64,000 bases of DNA from Glaesserella sp041817755 (GCF_041817755.1 NZ_JBGYBX010000055.1:62001-126000); one strand, 5' to 3'. Positions 52,496 through 60,957 are shown, counted from the first letter of the stretch. The notes: a model not told the origin generated them from the sequence alone. Program-made: numbers and translations.

Positions 52496-54195
52496 AACGT
52501 TAGCACCTCATCAGGAATATAGCCTTCATCTGTATTTAACATTAATCGACCAATCGCCATCATTAAAGCGACCGCTCCGTCAATTTTGTTTTCGGGGATT
52601 TCTTTGATTGGGCGGACAATATCATCATTACCGACAGCAGATTTGCCGACTACATTGCCGATACACCATGTCATAATAGGATTTCCGTCATGATGAAATC
52701 TTCCTGCTTCAATAGCCGCTTCCAACTCTTTCATTGGGTCGGATAAATTGGTGTAATTTTGGGTAATCGTTATCGGATTTAAGCCTTCATCCGCCAAATC
52801 GTGACTGATTGCGATTGCGCCGTGTGGGTCAATAGGACAGCAGATAACCTTGTGTTCCTTGTTGGTGTCTTTAATACATTCAAAGATCTCTCGATAATCT
52901 ACTTCCGCCCCATCCGTTGCAGTAAGATGACCGCTGACTACCCATTTTTGATACTTATCTACCACTCGTTTTAAGGCAGTATCCGTATTAAAAATCGTTT
53001 CTTCTGGCACAAAAAACAGGGGAGCAATACAGTAATAATGCCGTTTTCCGTTAATGATTCGGCTAAAAACTCTCACTAGGCTGTTCATATCCAGTTTGCG
53101 AGCCATATCAAGCCCTAATACAACATCTTCACCGGTGAAATCATCTAAACTGAGTGTTTCATCTTTACAATTTTCCCAACTTACCATGTTGAAGAAGGCT
53201 TCTTTTGCAGATACCCACACATTAAGATGCTTGGTTTTGAAAGTATTCGTAAAGCGTGGATTGTTCATCGCTTGCTTTTGTTGACTGATGAGATAGTCGC
53301 CATAAACCGAAATATCAAAGTTTGGGTTAGCTTTACGCAAAATTTCAGGATCTGTCCAATCGTCATCTTCGTCAATGGTGTAAATCATTCCAAAAAGTTC
53401 ATCATTCGGTACACTACCGTTGAGCATTTCAATAATTTCACGACGCTTGTCATAGCAAGGACCTTCGATGTTATAACCTGCAGTAGTGATGATGAACATA
53501 AGTGGCTGTTTACGAGCACCCATACCTGTAAGCATTGTTGTATAGAGTTCATCATTTTTATGCTCATGGTATTCGTCCACGATGGCACAGCTTGGAGAAG
53601 CACCATCACCAGGATTTCCGATAAGTGGTTCGAAACGAGAGCCGTCACTTGGTCGGCTTAAGTTCGATGCATTAACTTCGATATTAAAAGTAGTGCGAAG
53701 CAAGTCAGTGTTTTTACACATTAGCCGAGCTGGGCGGAAAACTTCCCAAGCTTGCTTTTCAGTCGTTGCACCTGAATAGACTTCTGCACCAAATTCGTTG
53801 TCCATACAGAACATGTATAGACCGACACCAGCAGAAATAGCAGATTTGCCATTTTTTCTCGGTACTTCAATGTACGCTTCTCGATATTTCCTTAAGTTAT
53901 TCGATTTTCGTAACCATCCGAATACATTAGCTACAATGAAAAGTTGCCAAGGTTCAAGTGTGATACTTTGTCGGCGTTGAGCCCATTCACCTTTCGTATG
54001 GGGTAAGTATTGAATAAATTTACAGGCTTTTTCTGCTTTGGACTCATCAAAATGGTAAGGAAACTTAATTTCTTTTTGTTTTTGTAATTCATCTAGATGG
54101 CGTTTACATGCGGTTTTAACAAAACGACACGCGGGAATTTTGCCACTGGTTACGTCTTTGGCGTATTTGTTGGCTTTTTCTACGTTGGTCATCAT
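52492..54195 (-). CDS. Terminase large subunit
   Basis: 567-residue DNA packaging motor and nuclease. The ATPase part has Walker A VPRKNGKSAISAG (~108-120) and Walker B SCAIVDEYHEHKNDE. The nuclease part includes VLGLDMARKLDMNSLV and the later acid CCPIDPHGAIAIS. It resembles terminases of HK97/phi-like cos phages that pair with a P27-type small subunit and an HNH protein. It overlaps terS by 4 nt. Confidence 0.95.
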   Translation of the reverse strand: MMTNVEKANKYAKDVTSGKIPACRFVKTACKRHLDELQKQKEIKFPYHFDESKAEKACKFIQYLPHTKGEWAQRRQSITLEPWQLFIVANVFGWLRKSNNLRKYREAYIEVPRKNGKSAISAGVGLYMFCMDNEFGAEVYSGATTEKQAWEVFRPARLMCKNTDLLRTTFNIEVNASNLSRPSDGSRFEPLIGNPGDGASPSCAIVDEYHEHKNDELYTTMLTGMGARKQPLMFIITTAGYNIEGPCYDKRREIIEMLNGSVPNDELFGMIYTIDEDDDWTDPEILRKANPNFDISVYGDYLISQQKQAMNNPRFTNTFKTKHLNVWVSAKEAFFNMVSWENCKDETLSLDDFTGEDVVLGLDMARKLDMNSLVRVFSRIINGKRHYYCIAPLFFVPEETIFNTDTALKRVVDKYQKWVVSGHLTATDGAEVDYREIFECIKDTNKEHKVICCPIDPHGAIAISHDLADEGLNPITITQNYTNLSDPMKELEAAIEAGRFHHDGNPIMTWCIGNVVGKSAVGNDDIVRPIKEIPENKIDGAVALMMAIGRLMLNTDEGYIPDEVLTL

Positions 54196-54677
54196 TGCAA
54201 TAACTCCGCAAATGGGTTGTGGTTTTGTTCGTCTGCTTTACCAATGAGGCGTTGGCGACTGCTTGGATCTAGCCCAAGTAATGCACCGAACGTGGTCATT
54301 TGTTTTAAGGCTTCATTCAAAACGGTAAATGCTGGATTTTTCGATAAGCCACCATTGCCGTTTTCAACAAATGTGCCATACTTTTCGACATCTTGGCAGG
54401 CTCGGTTTCGGTTTTGGTACGCAATGCAGTAGTTTGCAACTACTTCAAGGTCAGTTTGCAGTAATACGCCTTGCGGGAGTAATTCTTTCAAAATAAAAGC
54501 CCACATCCTTTGTCCATCTTCATTAAGTTGTGGTGGCGGTGAGCTATGTTGGTCAAAAGGACTAAATTCTGGTTCTTGTTTATTTAGCTTACGCTTTCCG
54601 GGATTGCCTCGACGTTCTTTCACTTTTGTCGGGGTGGGTTTTCGTCCTCGCCCCGGCGTTGTGGCTGTTCCTGTCAT
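54192..54677 (-). CDS. Terminase small subunit, P27 family
   Basis: 161-residue DNA-recognition subunit. It has the family start GRGRKPTPTKVKERRGNPGKRKLNKQEP, then LNEDGQRMWAFILKELLPQGVLLQTDLEVVANYC, and the closing FGLDPSSRQRL-type motif (ALLGLDPSSRQRLIG). It binds the cos/pac region and loads the large subunit. The putative cos site lies directly upstream. Confidence 0.9.
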   Translation of the reverse strand: MTGTATTPGRGRKPTPTKVKERRGNPGKRKLNKQEPEFSPFDQHSSPPPQLNEDGQRMWAFILKELLPQGVLLQTDLEVVANYCIAYQNRNRACQDVEKYGTFVENGNGGLSKNPAFTVLNEALKQMTTFGALLGLDPSSRQRLIGKADEQNHNPFAELLQ

Positions 54678-54792
54678 TTGGCGTTTACCCTAAATTTTTA
54701 ATTTCGCGGTTGTAAAAATTGAGTTCCGGGGGCGGTTCTTGGGGTAAAAGGTGGTAGAGATTTACCCACCCCCTCCCCCTCCCACACGGCAT
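54678..54792. other. Non-coding gap between HNH and terS, candidate cos region
   Basis: 115 bp with a G-rich core (CCGGGGGCGG near 54727-54736) and a C-rich tract (CCCACCCCCTCCCCCTCCCAC, 54765 onward). In HK97-like phages with an HNH gene next to P27-type terS, the cohesive end site is found here. There is no direct proof in the sequence. Confidence 0.35.
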
Positions 54793-55143
54793 TTATTTCA
54801 ATCGCTCGCGTGCGGTTTTGTGTTTGTGACAGTCATTACATAAACTTTGTAAATTGGATAGACTATCAGTACCACCGTGAGCTTTTGCTACAACATGATC
54901 GACCGTTGTAGCAGTCACATATAAGCCCTTGCTTAAACAGCTTTGGCAGAGATAACGGTCACGTTCCAGCGCAAAGCCTCTTAGCTTACGCCATTCAGAA
55001 CCGTAACCACGTTGAGTTGCTGTTCTACCTTTCTGATGCCGTTGCCAACCGCAACCACGATGTTGCTCGCAATATCCACTGCGGTCTGTTGTCGTATGCG
55101 GACAGCCTTGTTTCCGGCAGGCTTTTGCGATACGTGGTGGCAT
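54793..55143 (-). CDS. Phage HNH endonuclease (packaging-associated)
   Basis: 116 residues from ATG 55143. It has an N-terminal zinc-binding segment (CRKQGCPHTTTDRSGYCEQHRGCGW) and a classic HNH core: CQSCLSKGL, VDHVVAKAHGGTDSLSNLQSLCNDCHKHKT. HK97 gp74 and its relatives stand in the same place and help terminase cut cos DNA. The frame is open further upstream, but that part overlaps a terminator. Confidence 0.9.
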   Translation of the reverse strand: MPPRIAKACRKQGCPHTTTDRSGYCEQHRGCGWQRHQKGRTATQRGYGSEWRKLRGFALERDRYLCQSCLSKGLYVTATTVDHVVAKAHGGTDSLSNLQSLCNDCHKHKTARERLK

Positions 55144-55171
55144 AATTACCCTTACTAAATTATTAAAAAAA

Positions 55172-55191
55172 GAGCGATCGTCTGACCGCTC
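55172..55191 (-). terminator. Terminator after the lysis cassette
   Basis: On the minus strand GAGCGGTC-N4-GATCGCTC (one G-T pair) followed by seven T, between Rz1 and the HNH gene. Confidence 0.78.
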
Positions 55192-55217
55192 GCTATCGTG
55201 ACACAAACATTAATCAG

Positions 55218-55502
55218 CTATTTAAACCCTTGCTTGGTTCGTGCTTGCCACTCTCTAATGCTATCAACCTGACCCGCACATAAGTCACGCTCTCCCATCA
55301 CCTTAACGAGATACTCGATAACATCACCATAGGTCGTGCCACTAAACTCTGACCGCTCGCATTGCACTAAAAAGGCTTGCGGTGGATATAAATACTCAAT
55401 CTTTGTCCTTGCTGTGCAACCGCTTAAGCTCATCGACAACAGGACGAGGCAAAGCAGTAACGCCACACGGCTCTTGTTGTAATATCGTTTTAATACGTTC
55501 AT
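55218..55502 (-). CDS. Rz1-like outer-membrane spanin lipoprotein
   Basis: 94 residues from ATG 55502 with a basic N-terminus, hydrophobic segment and lipobox LSGC at ~26-29; the mature lipoprotein would insert into the outer membrane. With Rz it forms the spanin that fuses inner and outer membranes at the last step of lysis. The first third overlaps the Rz gene in another frame, the usual overlapping Rz/Rz1 layout, although here Rz1 extends beyond Rz. Confidence 0.82.
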   Translation of the reverse strand: MNVLKRYYNKSRVALLLCLVLLSMSLSGCTARTKIEYLYPPQAFLVQCERSEFSGTTYGDVIEYLVKVMGERDLCAGQVDSIREWQARTKQGFK

Positions 55503-55740
55503 TACTCTGCTCCACTTGCTTACGTAGTTTATTTGCAATGTTTTGTTGATATTCGACCGCTTGTCGCTCTTGTTGCAGTTGCATTGTCAGCTTATGATTT
55601 GCTTCTTGCTGTTGCTCTATGGTTTGAGCTTGCGCGAGGTTCTCGGCTGTTAAGTCAGATATTATTTGGCGCTGGAACCATAACCATACGCACAAGCCCA
55701 AAATCACAACGCCTAAGATTTGGCTAAATCTGTTAAACAT
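55396..55740 (-). CDS. Rz-like inner-membrane spanin
   Basis: 114 residues with an N-terminal signal-anchor (QILGVVILGLCVWLWF, ~7-22) and a periplasmic glutamine-rich coiled coil (LAQAQTIEQQQEANHKLTMQLQQERQ). It ends ELKRLHSKDKD. It starts just inside the lysozyme gene end and overlaps Rz1 by about 107 nt. Confidence 0.82.
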   Translation of the reverse strand: MFNRFSQILGVVILGLCVWLWFQRQIISDLTAENLAQAQTIEQQQEANHKLTMQLQQERQAVEYQQNIANKLRKQVEQSNERIKTILQQEPCGVTALPRPVVDELKRLHSKDKD

Positions 55741-56249
55741 AACTTTCTCTCTTGCTCCCGACGGATTTCAAGCCCCCGCAACTTTTTCCCACCGGCATAC
55801 ACCCATTTCGTAAACTCATCACATGCCTGTTTATACTGCCCGGCATTCAATCTCTTAAATAGCGTGGATTGCTTGGCTTTATTACAGCCGACGTTGAATA
55901 CGATTGAGGTTGTCGCTTCGAATACCGATAACGGCAAGACCTCTCCGTTAGCAAAATGAAACACGCACTTTTCTGCCATCGCCACATCCTTAAGCCATCG
56001 TTTGGCAATCTCTTCATCAGAATACCTTTTGCGCTGGATAGCATCTCCACCGGCAGCGGTAGACCCAACACCGACCGTCAACACGCCCGCAGGACAATAA
56101 TAAGGATCACGCTTACACCCTTCCGCATTACCAATTATCGACAAGCCACGTTCGGTAGATCGAATCTCTGTACCATACTCGGCTAACATCAACGTGATAA
56201 TGGCAATAATAGAACAACCGCTACCAATGCTTTTTAATCTACTCATCAC
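55713..56249 (-). CDS. Phage lysozyme (GH24) with N-terminal signal-anchor
   Basis: 178-residue endolysin cleaving peptidoglycan. A weakly hydrophobic N-terminal segment (SGCSIIAIITLMLAEYG, ~9-25) suggests a signal-arrest-release type. The catalytic pattern is NAEGCKRDPYYCPAGVLTVGVG: Glu, then Cys at +9 and Thr at +15, the E-8aa-C-5aa-T variant of the T4 triad. It overlaps the holin-like gene by 11 nt and Rz by 28 nt. Confidence 0.9.
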   Translation of the reverse strand: MMSRLKSIGSGCSIIAIITLMLAEYGTEIRSTERGLSIIGNAEGCKRDPYYCPAGVLTVGVGSTAAGGDAIQRKRYSDEEIAKRWLKDVAMAEKCVFHFANGEVLPLSVFEATTSIVFNVGCNKAKQSTLFKRLNAGQYKQACDEFTKWVYAGGKKLRGLEIRREQERKLCLTDLAKS

Positions 56250-56487
56250 TAAGCCCCTTTCTCAATCTTGCCACCTTCAAATGATGCAATTCTTCCGCTC
56301 GCTCAAACTCACGCTTTTTAATTTTGCCGTCTTGGCACGACCGATATAAATTTGCTAATGCGGTAATCAAGCCAACCGCAAGACTCAGTAACATTAAATT
56401 TTGCTGATTACCAAGCCACGCAATAAAACCACTAACGCCTGACCAGATATAACTCTGTGTTCCCATGTCCCTCATAATATTTTTCAT
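56239..56487 (-). CDS. Putative holin
   Basis: 82 residues with two hydrophobic segments (~13-26 and ~31-46), a short turn and a highly charged C-terminus (KKREFERAEELHHLKVARLRKG). This is a class II holin-like topology. Directly upstream of and overlapping the lysozyme gene. It would permit lysozyme activation and time lysis. The start could be the Met at codon 5 or 8, and dual starts are common in holins. Confidence 0.75.
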   Translation of the reverse strand: MKNIMRDMGTQSYIWSGVSGFIAWLGNQQNLMLLSLAVGLITALANLYRSCQDGKIKKREFERAEELHHLKVARLRKGLSDE

Positions 56488-56515
56488 ACCTTAGCCCTCA
56501 TATCAGGCAATAAAA

Positions 56516-56541
56516 AAGCCCAGTCCGCAAAGACTGAGCTT
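56516..56541 (-). terminator. Terminator upstream of the lysis cassette
   Basis: On the minus strand AAGCTCAGTC-N6-GACTGGGCTT (one G-T pair) followed by TTTTATTG. It lies before the holin, so late transcription must pass it by antitermination. Confidence 0.78.
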
Positions 56542-56601
56542 GGTTAAAATTTCTGCTAGAATACTGTTCCCCAACAAATAAACTAGCAGAGGTTTAAAAT
56601 A

Positions 56602-57078
56602 ATGAATGTTATAACTAAACAGCAAATATTCTCAATGATCACTGAAGAATACCGCTATTTCTTTGACTTACGTATTGACTCAGCTACGATTGATTTACTG
56701 CCACAATTCAATCTTCTCGCCGAATCAATAAATATTTTCTGTAAATTTGCCCATATAAATAAAAAAGCAGATCTTTTTTTTAATTTTGGCAATCAAGGTA
56801 CTCTACATTCGCCCGATATAACAATTCAATATCAAATTAATTCACCGGCTATACACATCCACTACAATAATTGTATCTTCTTTAATTTATTACTATCATC
56901 ACAATATGACCATCGACTTCAAATAGCAATGTACCTAGAGGAGCTTACTCATTGTTATATGAATATTATGGATGAGATATTAGTAAAAAAGGTAGTCAGT
57001 GCAATGTACCCTCTCATTAGATACAACGAACAAACAACCCAATATGAAATTAACGAATTACATTGTTTGGAAGAATAG
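56602..57078 (+). CDS. Unknown plus-strand cargo protein in the lysis region
   Basis: 158 residues, AT-rich, no membrane span or signal peptide. It contains DSATIDLLPQFNLLAESINIFCKF, a middle part rich in aromatic residues and QIAMYLEELTHCYMNIMDEIL. The EELTH segment hints at a degenerate metallopeptidase helix, but the second His is missing. It is transcribed against the late operon, its 3' end overlapping the convergent 58-residue gene by 29 nt. It looks like a lysogeny-expressed cargo gene. Function unknown. Confidence 0.6.
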   Translation: MNVITKQQIFSMITEEYRYFFDLRIDSATIDLLPQFNLLAESINIFCKFAHINKKADLFFNFGNQGTLHSPDITIQYQINSPAIHIHYNNCIFFNLLLSSQYDHRLQIAMYLEELTHCYMNIMDEILVKKVVSAMYPLIRYNEQTTQYEINELHCLEE

Positions 57079-57226
57079 ACGTTGATGTCACAATAGGAGC
57101 TGGATTTATAATATTTTCTCCAAGGCACAAATAACGGAATTTTAACACTTCGTGCAAAGCCTTAAGCAAATACTCCGGCACTTCTTCACCATTGATTTTG
57201 ATTTTATCGCCTAATGTAATTTCCAT
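57050..57226 (-). CDS. Small phage protein of unknown function
   Basis: 58 residues from ATG 57226, MEITLGDKIKINGEEVPEYLLKALHEVLKFRYLCLG to NNVIR. A purine-rich site (GGGGGTTAAG) precedes the ATG. No domain recognised. It lies after a terminator and before the lysis cassette, overlapping the end of the convergent gene. Confidence 0.55.
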   Translation of the reverse strand: MEITLGDKIKINGEEVPEYLLKALHEVLKFRYLCLGENIINPAPIVTSTSILPNNVIR

Positions 57227-57246
57227 CTTAACCCCCAAAAACAAAA

Positions 57247-57272
57247 AGCCCCGACCGTTTCCGATCAGGGCT
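57247..57272 (-). terminator. Terminator after the Q-like gene
   Basis: On the minus strand AGCCCTGATCG-GAAA-CGGTCGGGGCT, an 11-bp imperfect stem with a GAAA loop followed by TTTTTGTTTTT. Placed after the Q-like gene, it could be the late-promoter-proximal terminator that Q overrides. Confidence 0.75.
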
Positions 57273-57347
57273 GTGCAAATTAATTTGGTGAACAATATTA
57301 CACCTTGCCCACCGTTACACGAATTATTGCGCACTTGCGCACCAAAA

Positions 57348-57818
57348 TCAACACTTAAATGAATATTTTTTTAAATAATTTGCCCTACGGCGTGACTGAA
57401 TCGATTTTGTAATAAGGTCTGCAATCAGTTTCTCCGTTTCCCGCAAGTCTCGTTGAACCAAATCCTGCCAATGTCTTAGCCCTCTCTTGCTCTCATCTTG
57501 GTTTCGCATTGATATTGCGATTTTTCGCTCTGAAATACCAAATACGTATTTTGCCTCAATATATTTTTTTATGTGTATCTTACCTTTCGTCACTACATGG
57601 ATTACACAATTCATCAGTAACCCGAATTCATCGCAACATTGTTCACGTTTGGATAGTTGTTCCGCTTCAACAGACTTCATGAATTTATATATCATATTAA
57701 CCTTTCGTCTGTCATCCAACCCGCTAAACTCCCATGCTCCCCATAAATACAACAACGTTTCAATCCATTTCTGCTTTTCGGGCGATAGCCATTTTGCTTT
57801 CTCGTGCGGTAAAATCAT
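57348..57818 (-). CDS. Q-like late antiterminator (DUF1133 type)
   Basis: 156-residue basic protein resembling the DUF1133 phage family, found at the Q position of lambdoid phages. It begins MILPHEKAKWLSPEKQKWIETLLYLWGAWEFSGLDDRR and has a region with two Cys (REQCCDEFGLLMNCVIH). The C-terminal part ISERKIAISMRNQDESKRGLRHWQDLV looks like a helix-turn-helix. It would let RNA polymerase read through late terminators. It overlaps RusA by 4 nt. Confidence 0.72.
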   Translation of the reverse strand: MILPHEKAKWLSPEKQKWIETLLYLWGAWEFSGLDDRRKVNMIYKFMKSVEAEQLSKREQCCDEFGLLMNCVIHVVTKGKIHIKKYIEAKYVFGISERKIAISMRNQDESKRGLRHWQDLVQRDLRETEKLIADLITKSIQSRRRANYLKKYSFKC

Positions 57819-58162
57819 TTAATCTCCTTAATTTTCACTACAATTTTGCCGTTTTGTACCGGTTCTTTTTTCTCTGCAATGAGTTTATAAATCAAGCTGT
57901 CATCCACAATCACACCGGATTTCGTTAAACTGTCCAGTAACGCTTTAAATACGTTGTCGATATCACGCTTGCGGTTATCCGGAGGGTAAATATCAACGGT
58001 TAACTCCACTTTACCGCGGTGCTTTTTTGCATTTTTTGTCAACCAAGAGACCGCTTGTTGGTACGCTTTGCCTTTGGCGGTAACATAATGTATGCCGTTT
58101 TTGGTATGCTTCCAGTAGTGGTTCACTGTTGGCGGATAGGGTAACTCTAATTCAATCATCAA
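57815..58162 (-). CDS. rusA: RusA-family Holliday junction resolvase
   Basis: 115-residue endodeoxyribonuclease that cuts four-way junctions before packaging. It shows the RusA pattern ELPYPPTVNHYWKHT at the start and the acidic residues in YPPDNRKRDIDNVFKALLDSL and VIVDDSLI. The place before Q is standard for lambdoid phages. Confidence 0.9.
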   Translation of the reverse strand: MMIELELPYPPTVNHYWKHTKNGIHYVTAKGKAYQQAVSWLTKNAKKHRGKVELTVDIYPPDNRKRDIDNVFKALLDSLTKSGVIVDDSLIYKLIAEKKEPVQNGKIVVKIKEIK

Positions 58163-58166
58163 TAAC

Positions 58167-58334
58167 CTACATCACAAAAAAGCAAAAAACACCTACCCAA
58201 AAAATAAAACCATAGTAATATTTCCCGTAGCGAATATAGTGGCGTAGTAACTCGTGCTTACGCCGTTCAGATTTTGTTGCACGTAGGGCTTTTCTTATGG
58301 AAGAATATCGAAAAGACGAATTTGTTTTTCTCAT
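58167..58334 (-). CDS. Small basic single-span protein, head-to-head with a plus-strand gene
   Basis: 55 residues starting MRKTNSSFRYSSIRKALRAT at 58334, strongly basic, with a C-terminal hydrophobic span (YYYGFIFWVGVFCFFVM). The first 38 nt are antisense to the start of the plus-strand gene at 58297. No strong ribosome site is seen. The stop lies 4 nt before the rusA start codon, which supports coupling within the early operon. A similar arrangement occurs at 62476. Function unknown. Confidence 0.5.
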   Translation of the reverse strand: MRKTNSSFRYSSIRKALRATKSERRKHELLRHYIRYGKYYYGFIFWVGVFCFFVM

Positions 58335-58707
58335 ACTAACCTCTATTCAATGTACCTTACCCTTTGGAGCTGGGTGGTTAATTCGTAACTATGTTGAAGA
58401 ACCAATGTATCAACGAATGATCGCAGGGCTCTGCGTACTGATATTGTGCTGGATATATCTCACAGCTCACCGCCTTTTACAAAAACCGATTGGTAATCAG
58501 TATTACTGGTATTTACTAATATCAATTATTGCCTCACTTTCCCTTGGTGGATTTAGCCAAGATGAACTAAGGGATTTCGGCTTTAATTTCTCGCCCGAAC
58601 CAAAACAAGCGGCAGTTGAATATCTCCAACTCAAAACAATGTTTAACTTCGTGGCGGTATGTTGTTTACCAGCAGTACTTAAACGTTATTTTGGCTCAAA
58701 AGATTAA
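58297..58707 (+). CDS. Multi-span membrane protein, paralogue 1 of a divergent phage pair
   Basis: 136 residues with about four hydrophobic spans (~12-28, ~40-57, ~70-84 and ~112-128). It shares with the gene at 62600 a conserved segment after the third span, GGFSQDELRDFGFNFSPEP (GSFSKDELTEFGFHF in the other). Both also have a closing span with LP-[AV]-VL then a basic end. AGGG precedes the ATG. It is on the strand opposite to the phage operon, so it is probably expressed in the lysogen. Superinfection exclusion is a guess. Confidence 0.65.
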   Translation: MEEYRKDEFVFLILTSIQCTLPFGAGWLIRNYVEEPMYQRMIAGLCVLILCWIYLTAHRLLQKPIGNQYYWYLLISIIASLSLGGFSQDELRDFGFNFSPEPKQAAVEYLQLKTMFNFVAVCCLPAVLKRYFGSKD

Positions 58708-58710
58708 AGC

Positions 58711-59727
58711 TTAATCTACAACCAACGCCCCCAATCCAATTGCTCTATCTAAAAATTTATACAATAACGCGATCTGCGAGCCGTACTGTTGCTCAAATCG
58801 CTCTACACTCGCGTGTAATTCGTTATGGTGGACTCGACAAAGCGGAATCGTGAATAAATCATGCTCTTTGCCACCCATTTTGCCGTTATACCCAATAATG
58901 TGATGCGGGTCGTCAGCTCGTTGACCGCAACAAACACAAGGTTGAGATTTCACAAACTGCAACCACTTGCGACACTCAAAGCGTTTTAATTTAGGTCTCG
59001 CAAGAAAGCTTGATAGTGGCTCGGGATCGACCTTGAGAGCTAAGAGAGGCTTAATGCTGTTTTGCATTGTTGACATTGGCGAGGCGACTTCGAATCCAAT
59101 CGTGCTCTCTTTACCTAAATCCACCTGCACAGGTAAACCTAAAAACTGACGCAACTCATCCTGATTTAACTCCCCCAATAATCCCTTGAGCGTTGCCCAA
59201 AAGACCACATCTGCAAATTCAATACTGGCATATGGTGATTTTCTTAAATCTTTACGAATACACATGGCGATAAAATCACACCAATTTTGCTCCGCCAAAG
59301 CTGATATCGTAGAGCCGTCTATTTTCCCTTCTAACCATAATTTGTCATGGTGCCAACACACTAATGCCGCTCCATTCTCTACTTCCGCCAACGTTTTCTC
59401 CGGATGACAATATTCACTGTCTCGACATTGGCACGTTTTAATACTTTTAACGAATTTGGTATAAGGTAAATCACCATAAGTACCAAATGCATTTTTATTA
59501 ACGCTCGCTCTCACCTTGGGCGATTTAGCAAAGGCTTTTAATTGCTTACAAGCGGTTGGATTATGCTCAAAATTTGCAATTTCCCCCGATGTCACTGTAC
59601 GCAATGACTCTGGAGCCGGCTGTAATACTGTTCGCTCACCAAAATCTGACACGCTCACCGTTGGCGGTATGCGATAAAACACCAAACCAAGTTCCGTTTG
59701 AAAATAAGGTGTGAGAAGTAATGCCAT
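58711..59727 (-). CDS. DUF968 phage protein with C-terminal HNH-like domain
   Basis: 338-residue protein. The N-terminal part has several Cys/His residues (KTCQCRDSEYCHPEKT, VCWHHDKLWLEGKIDGS). The C-terminal ~90 residues have an HNH-like zinc arrangement: CVCCGQRADDPHHIIGYNGKMGGKEHD, then PLCRVHHNELH. This matches the DUF968 family of lambdoid phages (nin-type region), thought to act in recombination. It lies between Dam and the plus-strand membrane gene. Confidence 0.82.
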   Translation of the reverse strand: MALLLTPYFQTELGLVFYRIPPTVSVSDFGERTVLQPAPESLRTVTSGEIANFEHNPTACKQLKAFAKSPKVRASVNKNAFGTYGDLPYTKFVKSIKTCQCRDSEYCHPEKTLAEVENGAALVCWHHDKLWLEGKIDGSTISALAEQNWCDFIAMCIRKDLRKSPYASIEFADVVFWATLKGLLGELNQDELRQFLGLPVQVDLGKESTIGFEVASPMSTMQNSIKPLLALKVDPEPLSSFLARPKLKRFECRKWLQFVKSQPCVCCGQRADDPHHIIGYNGKMGGKEHDLFTIPLCRVHHNELHASVERFEQQYGSQIALLYKFLDRAIGLGALVVD

Positions 59728-60282
59728 TTAGTTATTCCCACAGGATTTAATAAAATCCAAACTCACTGACCGCTGTACAAAATCTTCCATTGTCGGATCG
59801 AACACAACAACCATCTGCCCTTTGCTGTTACCTTTGATTTCTTCGCCTGTAATAGGGTGAACAAAAGCAATCCGCCCACCGATAATGTCAATCACTTCAT
59901 TCGCTACGTTGTGAATATGCTTCTGATACCACTGTGTTGATTTATCGTTATTGAGTAACATCACCACCGTATGTCCTGCATCACGCAAGCGTTTTGCCTG
60001 TTGAATGAATGGCGTAACGTCTGAGTAAGGTGGGTTGACATAAATAGACTTTCTGTTTAAATACCATTTAGCCAAAATTTCAGGAACTTCTTCCGCCAAG
60101 AAGTTATTACCTAACCATGAATTTGTTTGCGGGTGATCGTTTAACGGACCAAACCAAATAGCACAACATTTATTTTCATCGTTCGCACAACCATCAATTG
60201 CAAAACGGAAACGGCTATTTAGCCAATTAAAAACATACTCCGGCGTCCGCCAAGTATCTTTGTCAAATGTTTTATCTGTCAT
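59728..60282 (-). CDS. Phage N6-adenine DNA methyltransferase (Dam family)
   Basis: 184-residue enzyme of the phage Dam type (T1 Dam family). It begins DKDTWRTPEYVFNWLNSRFRFAIDGCAN and has the catalytic NPPYSD motif (~95-100) and WLGNNF upstream. It would methylate adenine, probably in GATC, to protect phage DNA or tune repair. It lies 3 nt after gene P in the replication operon. Confidence 0.9.
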   Translation of the reverse strand: MTDKTFDKDTWRTPEYVFNWLNSRFRFAIDGCANDENKCCAIWFGPLNDHPQTNSWLGNNFLAEEVPEILAKWYLNRKSIYVNPPYSDVTPFIQQAKRLRDAGHTVVMLLNNDKSTQWYQKHIHNVANEVIDIIGGRIAFVHPITGEEIKGNSKGQMVVVFDPTMEDFVQRSVSLDFIKSCGNN

Positions 60283-60285
60283 GTC

Positions 60286-60957
60286 TTATCCCATTTTTGC
60301 CTTCAACTCGGCGAATCTACGATTAATAACTTCGTCACTCGGTCTTACTGAAACCGTTTCCGGTAACGTGATTTTCGGCTCAGGTATACGAGCACCTGAT
60401 TTCACTCGCTCCGCCATTTTCTTCAACGCTTTGCCAATTTCCTCCTGGAGTTTCTTCTCGCTCCATTCGCCCGCTCGGTTGCGCTGGTATAACCCTGTAA
60501 TCAGCCAATATTCGGCGTTATTGGTAAAATTAAACCGGTGGACTTCTTCCATTCCAAACGCCATGAATTGACTAATTCTGCGGTAAAGCCGCTCTTCGTC
60601 TGGCAATCCGAGAGCTTGATAATCCTCCGCTAAGCACCACTCGATGAATTGTGCCACTGAGGGCAAAAACGGGCTTTTAACTTGCTTGCAACGCTCTAAT
60701 CCTCTCGTAAGCAAGCGCCAGTTACGAATACCGGCATTGATAATTTCCTCAAGCCATAACGTTTTGAAATTCGCAACACTTTCATCACTTGGCAACGATT
60801 TATGCCAAGCGGGGCAAATTACCGTTAAGTGGTCGAATAATTTATCCATCACTGCAACCGCTTGCGGTGTGATTTCCACGGAGCTCTCCGTTGGCACTTG
60901 GTAATTTGGCTGCGAACCGACAAGATTTGGTTTTACAAGTTCTGATACTGATTTCAT
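60286..60957 (-). CDS. Replication protein P-like
   Basis: 223 residues from ATG 60957 (GGAGG upstream), a lambda P-like protein that recruits the host DnaB helicase to the phage origin. It contains FDHLTVICPAWHKSLPSDESVANFKTLWLEEI and a C-terminal basic helix (ALKKMAERVKSGARIPEPK). Its start overlaps gene O by 4 nt. A longer frame upstream is not needed. Confidence 0.82.
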   Translation of the reverse strand: MKSVSELVKPNLVGSQPNYQVPTESSVEITPQAVAVMDKLFDHLTVICPAWHKSLPSDESVANFKTLWLEEIINAGIRNWRLLTRGLERCKQVKSPFLPSVAQFIEWCLAEDYQALGLPDEERLYRRISQFMAFGMEEVHRFNFTNNAEYWLITGLYQRNRAGEWSEKKLQEEIGKALKKMAERVKSGARIPEPKITLPETVSVRPSDEVINRRFAELKAKMG

